This document shows, one piece after another, positions 7,349 through 15,053 of a stretch of 19,325 nt of DNA. The DNA lies in the NCBI GenBank assembly GCA_040003205.1, contig JBDUDA010000024.1, positions 1-19,325 of the forward strand, written 5' to 3'. Position numbers and translations under genes: made by a program. Within the stretch, counting starts at the first letter, position 1; every line of letters begins with the position of its first letter. This DNA is from JALYIM01 sp040003205 (GTDB taxonomy: Bacteria > Acidobacteriota > Terriglobia > Terriglobales > Acidobacteriaceae). A model generated the notes under the pieces. That model was not told where the DNA came from, did not search any database, and saw nothing but the letters and a program-made list of their open reading frames with translations.

Positions 7349-8446
7349 ATGAACGCGGCCATGTTTCATCCTATCCGCATCGCCGCGATTCTCGCAGTCG
7401 CATCACCGCTTGCGCTGCTATTGTTTGCAGGAGCGTTTGCAGCATCAGGCCATCAGGAATCCGCGCGAACTATTTACCGGGATCTCCGCTATCTCTTGCT
7501 GGCTGAACTCGCATGCGTTCTGATCATGGCGTGCGCGGGAGCAATCTATCAGTCAGCATCCACTGCCCGCGAGCTGCGCAGCTACAATCCCCCTGGCACA
7601 TTGGTGGACGTTGGCGGCTATCGTCTGCATCTCTATTGCTCAGGAAAAGGCGGGCCGACCGTGGTTTTGGACTACGGATTGGCCGGCTCATACCTCGATT
7701 GGTTTTACGTGCAACCCGAGGTCGCGAACTTTACGCGCGTCTGCTCATACGACCGTGCCGGATACGGCTGGAGCGACGCGAGTCCGAAGCCGCGCCTTCC
7801 TGAATCTATGGCTGAGGAACTGCACACGCTGCTCAAAAACGGCGGAGAAACTTCTCCGTACATTCTGGTGGGCCATTCATTTGGCGCGTTCAATGCCCTG
7901 GCCTTCGCAAAACTTTTTGCTCGAGAGACGGCTGCTGTTATTTTTGTTGACGGTTCCCATCCCGACGTGGCTCTGCCCTTTCGTACCCGGGACAAACTAT
8001 GGCTGCGAATGATGCAACTCACTATGCCCTTCGGACTGCCTCGCTGGAGAAAGTGGTGCGGGGATGGCCCGCCAGAATTTCGCGGCGTAAAAGCCGCCAT
8101 CACCTGCCGCTCGCAAGCCCAGAAAACTTATTACGAGCAGTGGGGAGCTTTTGCCAAAAGCGCCGAACAGATTCGCGCGCTGGACACCCTCGGTGACGTT
8201 CCGATAGCAGTGATCGCGCGCGATCCCAACCGCGACAATGTGAATAGATCACGCGAAGAACGATGGCAATCCCTGCAACGCCAGTTCATGAAGTATTCGA
8301 AGAATGCTACTTACGTGGTTGCGCCAGGCAGCGGACACTCAGTTCCGTCCCAGCGTCCGGACATCATCGTTGACGTTATTCGCAAAATGGTCGAGCAGAT
8401 GAGAAGTGGGATTGCTCGCGATGAAGCCGGCGCCATCCACCACTGA
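7349..8446 (+). CDS. Alpha/beta hydrolase with two N-terminal membrane segments
   Basis: This 365-residue protein has two hydrophobic helices at about residues 9-33 and 47-68, then an alpha/beta hydrolase domain. Features seen: a first strand with GGYRLHLYCSGKG, an oxyanion-loop region VVLDYGLAGSYLDW, SYDRAGYGWSD, the nucleophile elbow GHSFG with Ser177, the probable acid Asp292 (IARDPN) and the base His330 (GSGHSVPSQRP). All three catalytic residues are present. The spacing and AGYGWSD motif match the membrane-attached hydrolase group common in soil bacteria; the substrate is unknown. Starts at ATG 7349, ATG 7361 or an upstream GTG 7292 are possible and none has a strong ribosome binding site; 7349 is a compromise. 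It is divergent from the CPXCG gene and converges head-on with the gluconate-dehydrogenase-type subunit, leaving 4 bases between stops. Confidence 0.88.
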   Translation: MNAAMFHPIRIAAILAVASPLALLLFAGAFAASGHQESARTIYRDLRYLLLAELACVLIMACAGAIYQSASTARELRSYNPPGTLVDVGGYRLHLYCSGKGGPTVVLDYGLAGSYLDWFYVQPEVANFTRVCSYDRAGYGWSDASPKPRLPESMAEELHTLLKNGGETSPYILVGHSFGAFNALAFAKLFARETAAVIFVDGSHPDVALPFRTRDKLWLRMMQLTMPFGLPRWRKWCGDGPPEFRGVKAAITCRSQAQKTYYEQWGAFAKSAEQIRALDTLGDVPIAVIARDPNRDNVNRSREERWQSLQRQFMKYSKNATYVVAPGSGHSVPSQRPDIIVDVIRKMVEQMRSGIARDEAGAIHH

Positions 8447-8471
8447 AGCTTCAGGCTTCAGGGACTGGTGG
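8437..8471. terminator. Palindrome across two convergent stop codons, candidate bidirectional terminator
   Basis: CTGAAGCTTCAG at 8443-8454 is a perfect 12-bp palindrome containing the TGA of the hydrolase (8444-8446) and the TGA of the opposing gene (8451-8453). A larger hairpin pairs CTGAAGC (8443-8449) with GCTTCAG (8455-8461) and CCACCA (8437-8442) with TGGTGG (8466-8471). No long T-run follows on either side, so termination is an inference from structure and position. Confidence 0.45.
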
Positions 8472-9092
8472 ACAGCCTTTGAATTCCGTGTAAGTGTTGC
8501 CGATGTAGCCCAGATATTTAATCCCAATCTGGCTGGTAAAAAATCCATCCGCGGTCATGCTTCGAAGGAACGAAAAGAATTCGGTCCCCTGCGCAATGCT
8601 GGGTGTCGTCAAGGCATTTCTTCGGAACGCGATCAAATCCAGAATTTCTTTCTGCTGGGCAGGGGTGCAATCCAGATAGCTTTTGCCATAGCGGTCGGTG
8701 CAGGCGCCATCCAGCCACATCAAGCCTCCGCCAAGTTTCAACTGGTATTCCGGATTCTCGCTGGTAAGCAGATCGATAAATTCCGGCGCCCCTGCCTCGA
8801 TCGCTCCTCCCGACTCCGCGTCCGGTGGAATGATGGTCTGGCACAGCGCCTGCAAAGTCTGATATTGCCGCGGACGAAAGAATTTAGGTTTGTAGGCTGC
8901 CTCCGGTTTAGCAGATTTTTCCGCCATGATCATGTTGTGCGCGTATTCCGCCGCTTGCAGGGGAATAACCCGCAGGGCGGAGCCCGCAACCGCACCGATC
9001 ATCAACGATTTCAAAATATCGCGGCGCGACGGACCCTTGCCCGCAATCACGCTGCCCGAAGTTTCGTCGCTCGCATCTGGCTTTAATGACAT
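8451..9092 (-). CDS. Gluconate 2-dehydrogenase subunit 3 family protein (small subunit of GMC dehydrogenase)
   Basis: The 213-residue protein belongs to the small-subunit family of membrane-bound gluconate and glucose dehydrogenases. It carries a twin-arginine signal (PSRRDILKSLMIGAVAGSA, residues about 21-39). The mature domain shows FFRPRQYQTLQALCQTIIPPD, AGAPEFIDLL and a WLDG segment, as expected for the family. In characterised enzymes this subunit escorts the signal-less GMC catalytic subunit through the Tat system and is needed for its maturation. Here it lies 16 bases downstream of the GMC gene, last in the operon. The frame is open to 9137, which would overlap the GMC stop; ATG 9092 with a GACGGG-like site 9 bases upstream is preferred. 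No cytochrome c subunit is encoded nearby, so the electron acceptor is unknown. Confidence 0.9.
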   Translation of the reverse strand: MSLKPDASDETSGSVIAGKGPSRRDILKSLMIGAVAGSALRVIPLQAAEYAHNMIMAEKSAKPEAAYKPKFFRPRQYQTLQALCQTIIPPDAESGGAIEAGAPEFIDLLTSENPEYQLKLGGGLMWLDGACTDRYGKSYLDCTPAQQKEILDLIAFRRNALTTPSIAQGTEFFSFLRSMTADGFFTSQIGIKYLGYIGNTYTEFKGCPPVPEA

Positions 9093-9108
9093 AACTGTAT
9101 TTCCCGTC

Positions 9109-10815
9109 TCACAAGTTACCTTTTTTTGCCTGCTCAACGATGTAGTCCGAAGCCCGCCATGAGAGCGCCATAATTGTCAGCGTGGGATTTTTGTCAGCAT
9201 TGGTGACGAACGAAGCCCCGTCGGTAACGAACACGTTCTTTACATCATGGGTCTGGCAATAGCTATTCAAAGCTGACGTCTTCGGACTCGTCCCCATCCG
9301 TACAGTCCCTAGTTCGTGGATAATGACTCCGCCATCGGCGATGCCGTAGGGACGCAACCCTTGCGTTGAGGTTTTCGTTTCGTAGACGCCACCCGCCGCC
9401 TCCACTATAGAGCGAAAGGTTTCCTGCATATCTTTCGCCATCCTGGTCTCGTTGTCGCTCGCTTGCCAGTTAAAACGAAGCACTGGAATGCCCCATCGGT
9501 CCACCACATTGGGATCCAGTTCGCAATAACTCTTTTCGTTGGGGATCATTTCGCCCCTTCCTGAAAAGCCAATGAATGTACCGTAGGTGCTTCGGCACAA
9601 TTGCTTGAGTCCGCCCCCGTATCCTTCGACGGCGTCACACAAGCTGTCGAAATCTCCCACGCCGGGCATGTAGCGGCCACCGGAAACTTCAATGTGATAC
9701 CCACGCAGAAAATCATTTTTACGATCAAACTTCCACCACGGCACATACATATGCATTCCGCCGGTGCCGTCGTGGTTATGAGGAGGCATTTTTTCCAGTT
9801 GAGGGAAATATCCGCCTCCGTCACTGCCCACCGTATCCGTCAAATACTTTCCTACGACGCCCGAGGAGTTCGCCAGTCCGTCCGGAAATAAAGTCGACTT
9901 TGAATTTAAAAGCAGGCGCGCGGATTCACACGCGCTCGCGGCGATAATGAAGGCTTTCGCATTCACCCGTTTTTCATCGCCGGTCATCTTATCGACGTAC
10001 GCAACCCCCTCTGCCTTGCCATCTTTGCTAACGACAATCTCCCGCGCCATGGCATTCGTGATTAGGTTCATGCGTCCGGATTTCTGCGCGGGCGGAATCA
10101 TCACCTGACTCGAGCTGAAATTGGAAGCGGTAACACAGCCGCGACCGCATTGCCCACAGTAGTGGCAGGCAGGACGTCCGTTCAGGGGTTTAGTAATAAT
10201 CGCCAGCCGCGAGGGAATGCACAGGATATCCAGACTGTCGCAAGCCTTTTTCACGATTGTCTCAGTGCATCGCGGCGGAGGCGGAGGCATAAAAATACCG
10301 TCAGGCGCGCTGGCAATATTTTCTTTGGTTCCGAAGACCCCGATGAAAGACTCGACTTTGTCGTAGTAAGGCGCGATGTCTTCGTAGGTGAGCGGCCAAT
10401 CGTCGCCCATGCCATCCGAAGAACGCGCTTTAAAATCTACGGGCGCATATCGGAGGGCGATTCTGCCCCAGTGATTCGTGCGTCCCCCCACGATGCGGGA
10501 ACGAAACCAGCGAAAGCGCGACCCAGCGGCTACCGTGTAAGGTTCGCCTTCGATCTCCCAGAAGCCATTGGGGGCGAGGAACTCATCGTTCAGTTCCCCC
10601 CTGAATTTTCCGCCCACGCCAATTCCGCGATGGGGAAGCTGGTAAGGCCACATGTGCTCTTTGTAGTCCTTCTCAGGATTCAGTGCGGGGCCAGCCTCCA
10701 ACATCACGACATCCAGACCTCCCTCGGTGAGCACTTTGGCCGCGGTGCCGCCGGCGGCGCCGGAACCGACGATACAGACGTCGTAAACTTTAGGCGAGCG
10801 GATTACTTGCGCCAA
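9109..10815 (-). CDS. GMC family FAD-dependent oxidoreductase (sugar/alcohol dehydrogenase catalytic subunit)
   Basis: The 568-residue flavoenzyme has the dinucleotide-binding site VGSGAAGG (residues 16-23), VVMLEAGP (36-43), the FAD-contacting GGRTNHWG (110-117), a second FAD segment near [15 protein letters not shown] (289-303), and the C-terminal active site HELGTVRMG with His500 plus Asn543 in [10 protein letters not shown] cysteine cluster, Cys217/220/223/227, sits in [14 protein letters not shown]. No signal peptide is present; export would depend on the Tat signal of the partner encoded 16 bases downstream. The start is a TTG at 10815, set by GGAGG five bases upstream; a TTG four codons earlier would overlap that site. 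The family oxidises sugars, gluconate or glycosides at various positions. The neighbouring isomerase/epimerase genes suggest a sugar or glycoside, possibly oxidised at C3, but the position is inference. Confidence 0.93.
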   Translation of the reverse strand: MAQVIRSPKVYDVCIVGSGAAGGTAAKVLTEGGLDVVMLEAGPALNPEKDYKEHMWPYQLPHRGIGVGGKFRGELNDEFLAPNGFWEIEGEPYTVAAGSRFRWFRSRIVGGRTNHWGRIALRYAPVDFKARSSDGMGDDWPLTYEDIAPYYDKVESFIGVFGTKENIASAPDGIFMPPPPPRCTETIVKKACDSLDILCIPSRLAIITKPLNGRPACHYCGQCGRGCVTASNFSSSQVMIPPAQKSGRMNLITNAMAREIVVSKDGKAEGVAYVDKMTGDEKRVNAKAFIIAASACESARLLLNSKSTLFPDGLANSSGVVGKYLTDTVGSDGGGYFPQLEKMPPHNHDGTGGMHMYVPWWKFDRKNDFLRGYHIEVSGGRYMPGVGDFDSLCDAVEGYGGGLKQLCRSTYGTFIGFSGRGEMIPNEKSYCELDPNVVDRWGIPVLRFNWQASDNETRMAKDMQETFRSIVEAAGGVYETKTSTQGLRPYGIADGGVIIHELGTVRMGTSPKTSALNSYCQTHDVKNVFVTDGASFVTNADKNPTLTIMALSWRASDYIVEQAKKGNL

Positions 10816-10820
10816 CCGGA

Positions 10821-10825
10821 CCTCC
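10821..10825 (-). promoter_or_regulatory. Ribosome binding site deciding a TTG start for the GMC gene
   Basis: CCTCC on the + strand gives GGAGG on the - strand, five bases before TTG 10815. It lies inside the longest open frame (from another TTG at 10827), so that longer start is unlikely. Confidence 0.7.
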
Positions 10826-10844
10826 AAAAGAAAAGTTATTACAG

Positions 10845-11684
10845 TTAAGAAAACCTGAGTTTCTGTAAATACTCGAAGCTGGATCGAATGTCATCGAAGG
10901 CAGATTGCGGCTCGTCATTCTCCACGAAAGAGTGCTTGATCCCAGCTTTTCCTGAGGCAGCGAAAATCTTCTTCCAATCAATTACTCCACTTCCAACATT
11001 TCTCATCTTCTTGTCGTTGCTAAAGTCTTTGACATGTACCAGGGGAAAACGGCCTGGATACTTGTCGAAATACGTTAGCGGATCAACTCCCGCAACAAAT
11101 ACCCAACCTAAATCCATTTCCATCCTTACTAATTCAGCATCACACTCCGATAACAGAATGTCGTAAGGAAGCTTGCCGTCCACCGGTTTAAATTCGTGGT
11201 CGTGATTATGGTAGGCGAATTGGATACCGGCTTTCTTACTGGCTTCGCCCGCCCGATTGAATGTCTCAGCGGCACGCTTCCACCCGTCTGCACGCTTCTG
11301 TATTTCATCATCCACCCATGGATTGACCACATATGAATGACCTATCGTCCGGCTGTCCTCCAGCACGCGAGGCCACTTCTCCGGACTGAGGCTCGCGTAA
11401 TCAACGTGAGTTGAGGGAGCCTTCAACCCGTGGCGATCGAGCGCGCCCCGAACCTCTTTCGGAGACTTCTCAAAATATCCCGCAAATTCCAGCTCGCGAT
11501 AGCCAACGGCCGCCACCTTGGCCAGCGTGCCTTCGAAGTCTTGCTTCATCTCCGCGCGCACTGTGTAAAGCTGTACACCAATGTTCTCGAGTCTTTGAGG
11601 GGAAGCCTGGTTGTACGCGGAGGCAATGCGCCGGCTTAGTAACGCCGTCGCAGCGATTGTGCCAAGAAACGTTCGTCGATCCAT
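10845..11684 (-). CDS. Sugar phosphate isomerase/epimerase family TIM-barrel protein, Tat-exported
   Basis: The 279-residue protein has an xylose-isomerase-like TIM barrel (AP endonuclease 2 superfamily). A twin-arginine signal is at the very start (MDRRTFLGTIAATAL). Barrel motifs: LENIGVQLYTVR, YRELEFAGY (Glu65/Glu67 region), FAYHNHDHEF (His159, Glu164), VRMEMDLGW (Asp191), LVHVKDF (His217, Asp220) and FVENDEP (Glu255), a plausible divalent-metal site. Despite the family name the substrate is unlikely to be a phosphate here, because the protein is predicted to be periplasmic. The start is ATG 11684, five bases after GAGGAG (11690-11695); a TTG one codon earlier is too close to that site. It lies 43 bases after the upstream isomerase gene and 29 bases before the GMC start. 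Related TIM-barrel proteins act on 3-keto-sugars or cleave 3-keto-C-glycosides, which fits the neighbour. Confidence 0.92.
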   Translation of the reverse strand: MDRRTFLGTIAATALLSRRIASAYNQASPQRLENIGVQLYTVRAEMKQDFEGTLAKVAAVGYRELEFAGYFEKSPKEVRGALDRHGLKAPSTHVDYASLSPEKWPRVLEDSRTIGHSYVVNPWVDDEIQKRADGWKRAAETFNRAGEASKKAGIQFAYHNHDHEFKPVDGKLPYDILLSECDAELVRMEMDLGWVFVAGVDPLTYFDKYPGRFPLVHVKDFSNDKKMRNVGSGVIDWKKIFAASGKAGIKHSFVENDEPQSAFDDIRSSFEYLQKLRFS

Positions 11685-11689
11685 CAATA

Positions 11690-11695
11690 CTCCTC
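11690..11695 (-). promoter_or_regulatory. Ribosome binding site of the TIM-barrel gene at 11684
   Basis: CTCCTC on the + strand gives GAGGAG, five bases before ATG 11684 and only two before the alternative TTG 11687, which favours ATG. Confidence 0.7.
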
Positions 11696-11727
11696 GCTCT
11701 AACTTTGCTGTATATTTTCGCGCGTGA

Positions 11728-12855
11728 TCACGCAGTGATACCGAGCAATTCGTTACGCACGTTTTTCAGAACATAGACTGCCCGCTCTACCCCAACTTCC
11801 CCGGCAAGAATCGGGTCTTCATTTTCGATGCTCAATATTCCCTGATAGCCGACGTCCATATAAGCGCGCACGATTTCTTTCCAGAGGTTTGCGCTGTGTC
11901 CGTAGCCAACCGCACGAAACGTCTCTGAAGCCTGCGACAATTCCTTGGTGAATGCGAAATTTAAGACGCCGTATTTGGCAACATTGTCCGTGAACATCAC
12001 CGTGTCTTTCATATGCGCGTGATAAATCGCTCCTTGCTTGCCGAGCATATGAATGACCTCGACGGGATCGCAACCCTGCCAGAAGAGATGACTCAGATCG
12101 CAGTTCGCGCCGATCGCCTCTCCCACCGCTTCGCGCAGCCGAAGCAAGGTCATGGGATTGTAGACCACGAAATTGGGATGCATCTCAAACGCCAGCTTGT
12201 GGATGCCGTGTTCACCCGCAAACTTGGCCGCTTGTTGCCAGTAAGGGATAACTTTTTCCTTCCACTGCCAGTCCAGAGACTCGGCAAATTCCGGAGGCCA
12301 GCGATATGTGATCCAACTGGGGGACGTGTCTCGCGGACTCCCGCCCGGACAGCCTGAAAATCCAACGATCACTTTCACTTCTAACTTTTCCGCCAGCAGC
12401 ACGGTACGTCGAAATGCCTCGGCGTCGCGCGCAGCAATGCTCGCATTCGGGTGCACAGGATTGCCGTGACAACTTAGAGTCGCGACATGGATGTTGCGGT
12501 CTTCAAACTTCTTCTTCCACTCACGGAGTTTCGCGGGATCATCCAACAACTCCTGCACCGGACAGTGTTTCGTGCCCGGATAACCGCCTGTCCCAATCTC
12601 CACCGCTTCAATACCCAAGCTGGATATTTTTTCGATCATCTCGTCCAGTGACAAGTGGTCAAAAACCGGATCGAATACTCCGATGGGAATTTTTCTGGTC
12701 CGGTCTTCCGGTAAAGGGGCGGCACCAGACACACCAGCGCGCGCGCCAGCTAATGCGGTAGCCGCATGGGGAGCGGCAGCAACCGCCAGTAGACTTCCAG
12801 TGGTGGTGATAAATTTCCGGCGGCTGGCTGAGTTAGGGTCGGGGATCTGCGTCAT
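11728..12855 (-). CDS. Second sugar phosphate isomerase/epimerase family TIM-barrel protein, Tat-exported
   Basis: The 375-residue protein is the first gene of the four-gene unit. A Tat-type signal is at residues 11-45 (SRRKFITTTGSLLAVAAAP). The barrel shows IPIGVFDPVF, IEAVEIGTGGYPG (Glu86), HVATLSCHGNPVHP, VIVGFSGCPGG, LAFEMHPNF (Glu224, His226), NCDLSHLFWQGCDP (Asp253, His256), YHAHMKDT (His281) and LSIENEDP (Glu344), a well-kept metal and sugar site. It is clearly different from the following paralogue (about 96 residues longer, different motifs), so the two probably do different steps. The ATG at 12855 has GAGG nine bases upstream. The stop at 11728 lies in a 12-bp palindrome (11722-11733, GCGTGATCACGC). 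A TATAAT-like box is at 12911-12916. Confidence 0.92.
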   Translation of the reverse strand: MTQIPDPNSASRRKFITTTGSLLAVAAAPHAATALAGARAGVSGAAPLPEDRTRKIPIGVFDPVFDHLSLDEMIEKISSLGIEAVEIGTGGYPGTKHCPVQELLDDPAKLREWKKKFEDRNIHVATLSCHGNPVHPNASIAARDAEAFRRTVLLAEKLEVKVIVGFSGCPGGSPRDTSPSWITYRWPPEFAESLDWQWKEKVIPYWQQAAKFAGEHGIHKLAFEMHPNFVVYNPMTLLRLREAVGEAIGANCDLSHLFWQGCDPVEVIHMLGKQGAIYHAHMKDTVMFTDNVAKYGVLNFAFTKELSQASETFRAVGYGHSANLWKEIVRAYMDVGYQGILSIENEDPILAGEVGVERAVYVLKNVRNELLGITA

Positions 12856-12910
12856 CGGAAAGGGCCTCTAGCGGCAGCTATGAGTTATTGATAGCGGCTC
12901 GAAAACGGGA

Positions 12911-12916
12911 ATTATA
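12911..12916 (-). promoter_or_regulatory. Candidate -10 box of the GMC/isomerase operon
   Basis: ATTATA on the + strand reads TATAAT on the - strand, 55 bases upstream of the ATG at 12855. It lies in the 152-base gap after the Rieske gene. No good -35 box is at 16-18 bases, so it may be weak or activator-dependent. Confidence 0.45.
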
Positions 12917-13007
12917 CGCATCTCTGGTGAGGAAAGCTCGACGAAACACAGTTTACGGAAGCAGGAGAGTAGTTCTCAAAGTGAACGACTATGAAGAAGA
13001 TACATCC

Positions 13008-14135
13008 TTACGGAGCAGCTTTTGAACAGGCCTCACGCTTGAGATCGGCAGCCAGCAGGCGATGAAACAGGTGTTCCCCGCCCTCGCGCCGCGCGGAAAG
13101 CCTACCCGCCCCATAGGCCCTGCTCTTGAGTCCACGCTGAACGGACTCGCAGATCTCAAGGTCCTCTTCCTGAACGCCTGCCCCGGTAGCAACGCTCTGC
13201 TCGTTATAGGCGCGAGCGCCGTCCCCGGTATCCGAGAAATAAAAATCGAAAATGATCCGGCAGTGATCAGCGTCGACCGGAAGGACAAGGTTTGTATCCA
13301 TGTAGCCCTCGTAGCAGTTGATCATAAAGTTCGGATACTGCCAGAAGTACCAGGCACGGTCTCCCCTCCGGGTGGATGCGGTAGCCGACTCACTCGAATT
13401 CGCTGCCACCATCGGACTCGATTGCAAGCAGTACCGGTCTTCGTTCTCAATCGTGTATTTCTTGTAATCGAGTACGCTGTTCAATCCCTTGTGCAGGTGC
13501 GGGACGTGATAACCACCATCCAGAAAATTGTCGACGAACACTTTCCAGTTGCAGTGAATGTCATAGCTGCGCGATTCGAAATAATGTAATCGGCTCACCG
13601 CCAGCGGAGCCACACGCTTGACGAGGCCGCCCAAAAAGTATGCCAGGGATGAGCTCTTGCCATCGAGATTTATGAAGATGAATTTTTCCCAAAGCTCCAC
13701 CTTGATCGGAACCAATCCGTTCTGTTGTCGATCGAAATCATTCACGCCTTCAAATTCGGGCATACCCTTCAATGAGCCGTCCAGCCCGTAGTTCCAGCCG
13801 TGATACGGACAGCGCAAAATCGACGCCTGCCCACAAGCCTCCGTGACAACCGCAGCCGCGTGATGGCGGCACACGTTGTAAAAGGCGCGAAGCGTATTAT
13901 CGGATCCGCGCACGACTACGATCGGCTCTCCCGCGACGCTGGTGGTAATGAACTGGCCCGGCTTTTCGACGTCACTCGCTCTTCCCACCATTTGCCAGTT
14001 CTTGCTGAACACAGCTTCCGTCTCAAGGCCTGCAACCCGCGAATCCACGTACCATGGTCCGGGAATCGTCCACGCCTCACTCAGCGGCGAGCGGTCGTCA
14101 TAACTTGCGAGCACATCTTGCAGGGACATTTGCAT
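13008..14135 (-). CDS. Aromatic ring-hydroxylating dioxygenase-type Rieske oxygenase, alpha subunit
   Basis: The 375-residue protein is a Rieske non-heme iron oxygenase. The Rieske [2Fe-2S] ligands are Cys89-x-His91 (NVCRHHAA) and Cys109-x2-His112 (RCPYHGWNY). The mononuclear iron site is in the catalytic domain: DNFLDGGYHVPHLHKGL gives His210 and His215, and Asp325 in QEEDLEICESVQRGL is the expected third ligand. All key residues are present. The motif set resembles the choline/glycine-betaine/carnitine monooxygenase branch more than true aromatic dioxygenases, so demethylation or hydroxylation of a quaternary amine or similar compound is possible; no reductase or beta subunit is encoded nearby. 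The frame runs to 14207 but overlaps the TetR gene; ATG 14135, 13 bases after its stop, is chosen, with ATG 14129 an alternative. No clear ribosome binding site is seen, so translational coupling to the TetR gene is likely. Confidence 0.9.
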   Translation of the reverse strand: MQMSLQDVLASYDDRSPLSEAWTIPGPWYVDSRVAGLETEAVFSKNWQMVGRASDVEKPGQFITTSVAGEPIVVVRGSDNTLRAFYNVCRHHAAAVVTEACGQASILRCPYHGWNYGLDGSLKGMPEFEGVNDFDRQQNGLVPIKVELWEKFIFINLDGKSSSLAYFLGGLVKRVAPLAVSRLHYFESRSYDIHCNWKVFVDNFLDGGYHVPHLHKGLNSVLDYKKYTIENEDRYCLQSSPMVAANSSESATASTRRGDRAWYFWQYPNFMINCYEGYMDTNLVLPVDADHCRIIFDFYFSDTGDGARAYNEQSVATGAGVQEEDLEICESVQRGLKSRAYGAGRLSARREGGEHLFHRLLAADLKREACSKAAP

Positions 14136-14148
14136 GGACGATGGAGTC

Positions 14149-14907
14149 TCAGCTCTTAATTGTGTTTGCGAGCGGCGGCCGCGGCGAGGACAGCGCTTCA
14201 CGTTCACTCCGTTTTACCGAATCCGATTTGTCCGTGCCGATCGCCCGCCGCAACACATCGAGAAATTGCTGGATGCGCGCATCTTTGCGCTCGGCCAGCT
14301 CGCCTTGCCGCCGGAAAAGTCCAGGATCAAGCTCTTCGATAAGTAACGCGTCTTGAAAACGCTCAACCACCCAATCAATAATCGAGACCACGGTTTCCAC
14401 ATCGAGATCTTTGCGAAGCTCGCCACGCTCCAGCCCAAAACGCACGAACGCAACTCTCCCGTAAGGATCTTCAGTAATCAGGAATTTATTGATTTCGCGC
14501 TTCAACGCCAGGTCGGTCCCGTAATTTCCCAACAGGTAGATGCGGTACGGTATCCAGTCTTCACGCACCATGTGTTCGGTGCGAATTAGCCAATAATGCA
14601 GGACGTCGAAAAACCCGCGCTCGCGCACTTCGACCGGAACATTTAAATAGCGCGAAAAAGAACGAGTAGCTTTTTTGTAGACTTCAAAAAAAAGTCCGTC
14701 CTTGCTGCCGAAATGCTGAAACACTGAACCTTTCGCGATGCCGAGACCGGAGGCGATATCCCCTATCCGTGCGGCCTGGTATCCGTGTTCTGCAAAATGG
14801 CGCATTGCAGCATCCACAATTTTGGCTTTTTTTTCTTCGGTGCGGGGACGTGAGGGCTTCTGTACGTGCCGCCCCGAAAATGTTACGCCAGCGCCAATTC
14901 GAGCCAT
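14149..14907 (-). CDS. TetR/AcrR family transcriptional regulator
   Basis: This 252-residue repressor-type protein has a TetR N-terminal DNA-binding domain at about residues 25-75: KKAKIVDAAMRHFAEHGYQA, then the helix-turn-helix RIGDIASGLGIAKGSVFQHFGSKDGLFFEVY. The C-terminal ligand and dimerisation part is helical (HYWLIRTEHMVREDWIPYRIYLL, VSIIDWVVERFQDALLIEEL) and ends in a polar tail. The start is ATG 14907, with GAGGT (14916-14920) eight bases upstream; a TTG at 14922 is less likely. The Rieske oxygenase gene starts 13 bases after its stop, so the regulator is probably first in a two-gene operon, controlled by itself through the palindrome at 15011-15027. The inducer may be the oxygenase substrate; this is inference. 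Confidence 0.92.
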   Translation of the reverse strand: MARIGAGVTFSGRHVQKPSRPRTEEKKAKIVDAAMRHFAEHGYQAARIGDIASGLGIAKGSVFQHFGSKDGLFFEVYKKATRSFSRYLNVPVEVRERGFFDVLHYWLIRTEHMVREDWIPYRIYLLGNYGTDLALKREINKFLITEDPYGRVAFVRFGLERGELRKDLDVETVVSIIDWVVERFQDALLIEELDPGLFRRQGELAERKDARIQQFLDVLRRAIGTDKSDSVKRSEREALSSPRPPLANTIKS

Positions 14908-15006
14908 CGCGATTGACCTCAAGTCAGAACGACTCTACCGGACTCGAAGGCCGAATTCAATTGATTTTTGCAAAGGGAAAGCAATCTGCGAAGGAATGAG
15001 GTGCTC

Positions 15007-15027
15007 TGTCAATGACCTGCGGTCATT
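15007..15027 (-). promoter_or_regulatory. Candidate TetR operator overlapping a -35 box
   Basis: AATGACC (15011-15017) and GGTCATT (15021-15027) are perfect inverted 7-mers around TGC, giving a 17-bp palindrome. On the - strand the palindrome runs straight into a perfect TTGACA (15007-15012 on the + strand). The hexamer CAGATT (14983-14988) at 18 bases spacing is a poor -10 box. The site is about 100-120 bases upstream of the TetR ATG at 14907. A bound TetR dimer would cover the -35 box. Confidence 0.5.
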
Positions 15028-15053
15028 TTTGGAAAAGGTGATTCCGCCTGGAT

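Noticed and set aside
8406..9086. 226-codon open frame antisense to the gluconate-dehydrogenase-type subunit
   Set aside because: Arginine-, phenylalanine- and glutamine-rich shadow of a clearly real gene on the other strand; no motif or signal of its own.
10150..10848. 232-codon open frame antisense to the GMC gene
   Set aside because: Shadow frame; the opposite strand carries a full set of GMC motifs.
11722..11733. 12-bp palindrome GCGTGATCACGC at the stop of the first TIM-barrel gene
   Set aside because: Inside an operon with a gene 43 bases on; no T-run or spacing suggesting termination. Mentioned only in the gene entry.
13062..13589. 175-codon open frame antisense to the Rieske oxygenase
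   Set aside because: Shadow of the oxygenase frame, which has all iron ligands.
15011..15030. The AATGACC/GGTCATT palindrome followed by TTTTT as a + strand terminator
   Set aside because: No + strand gene ends nearby; on the - strand, where genes lie, no T-run follows. Operator reading is preferred.
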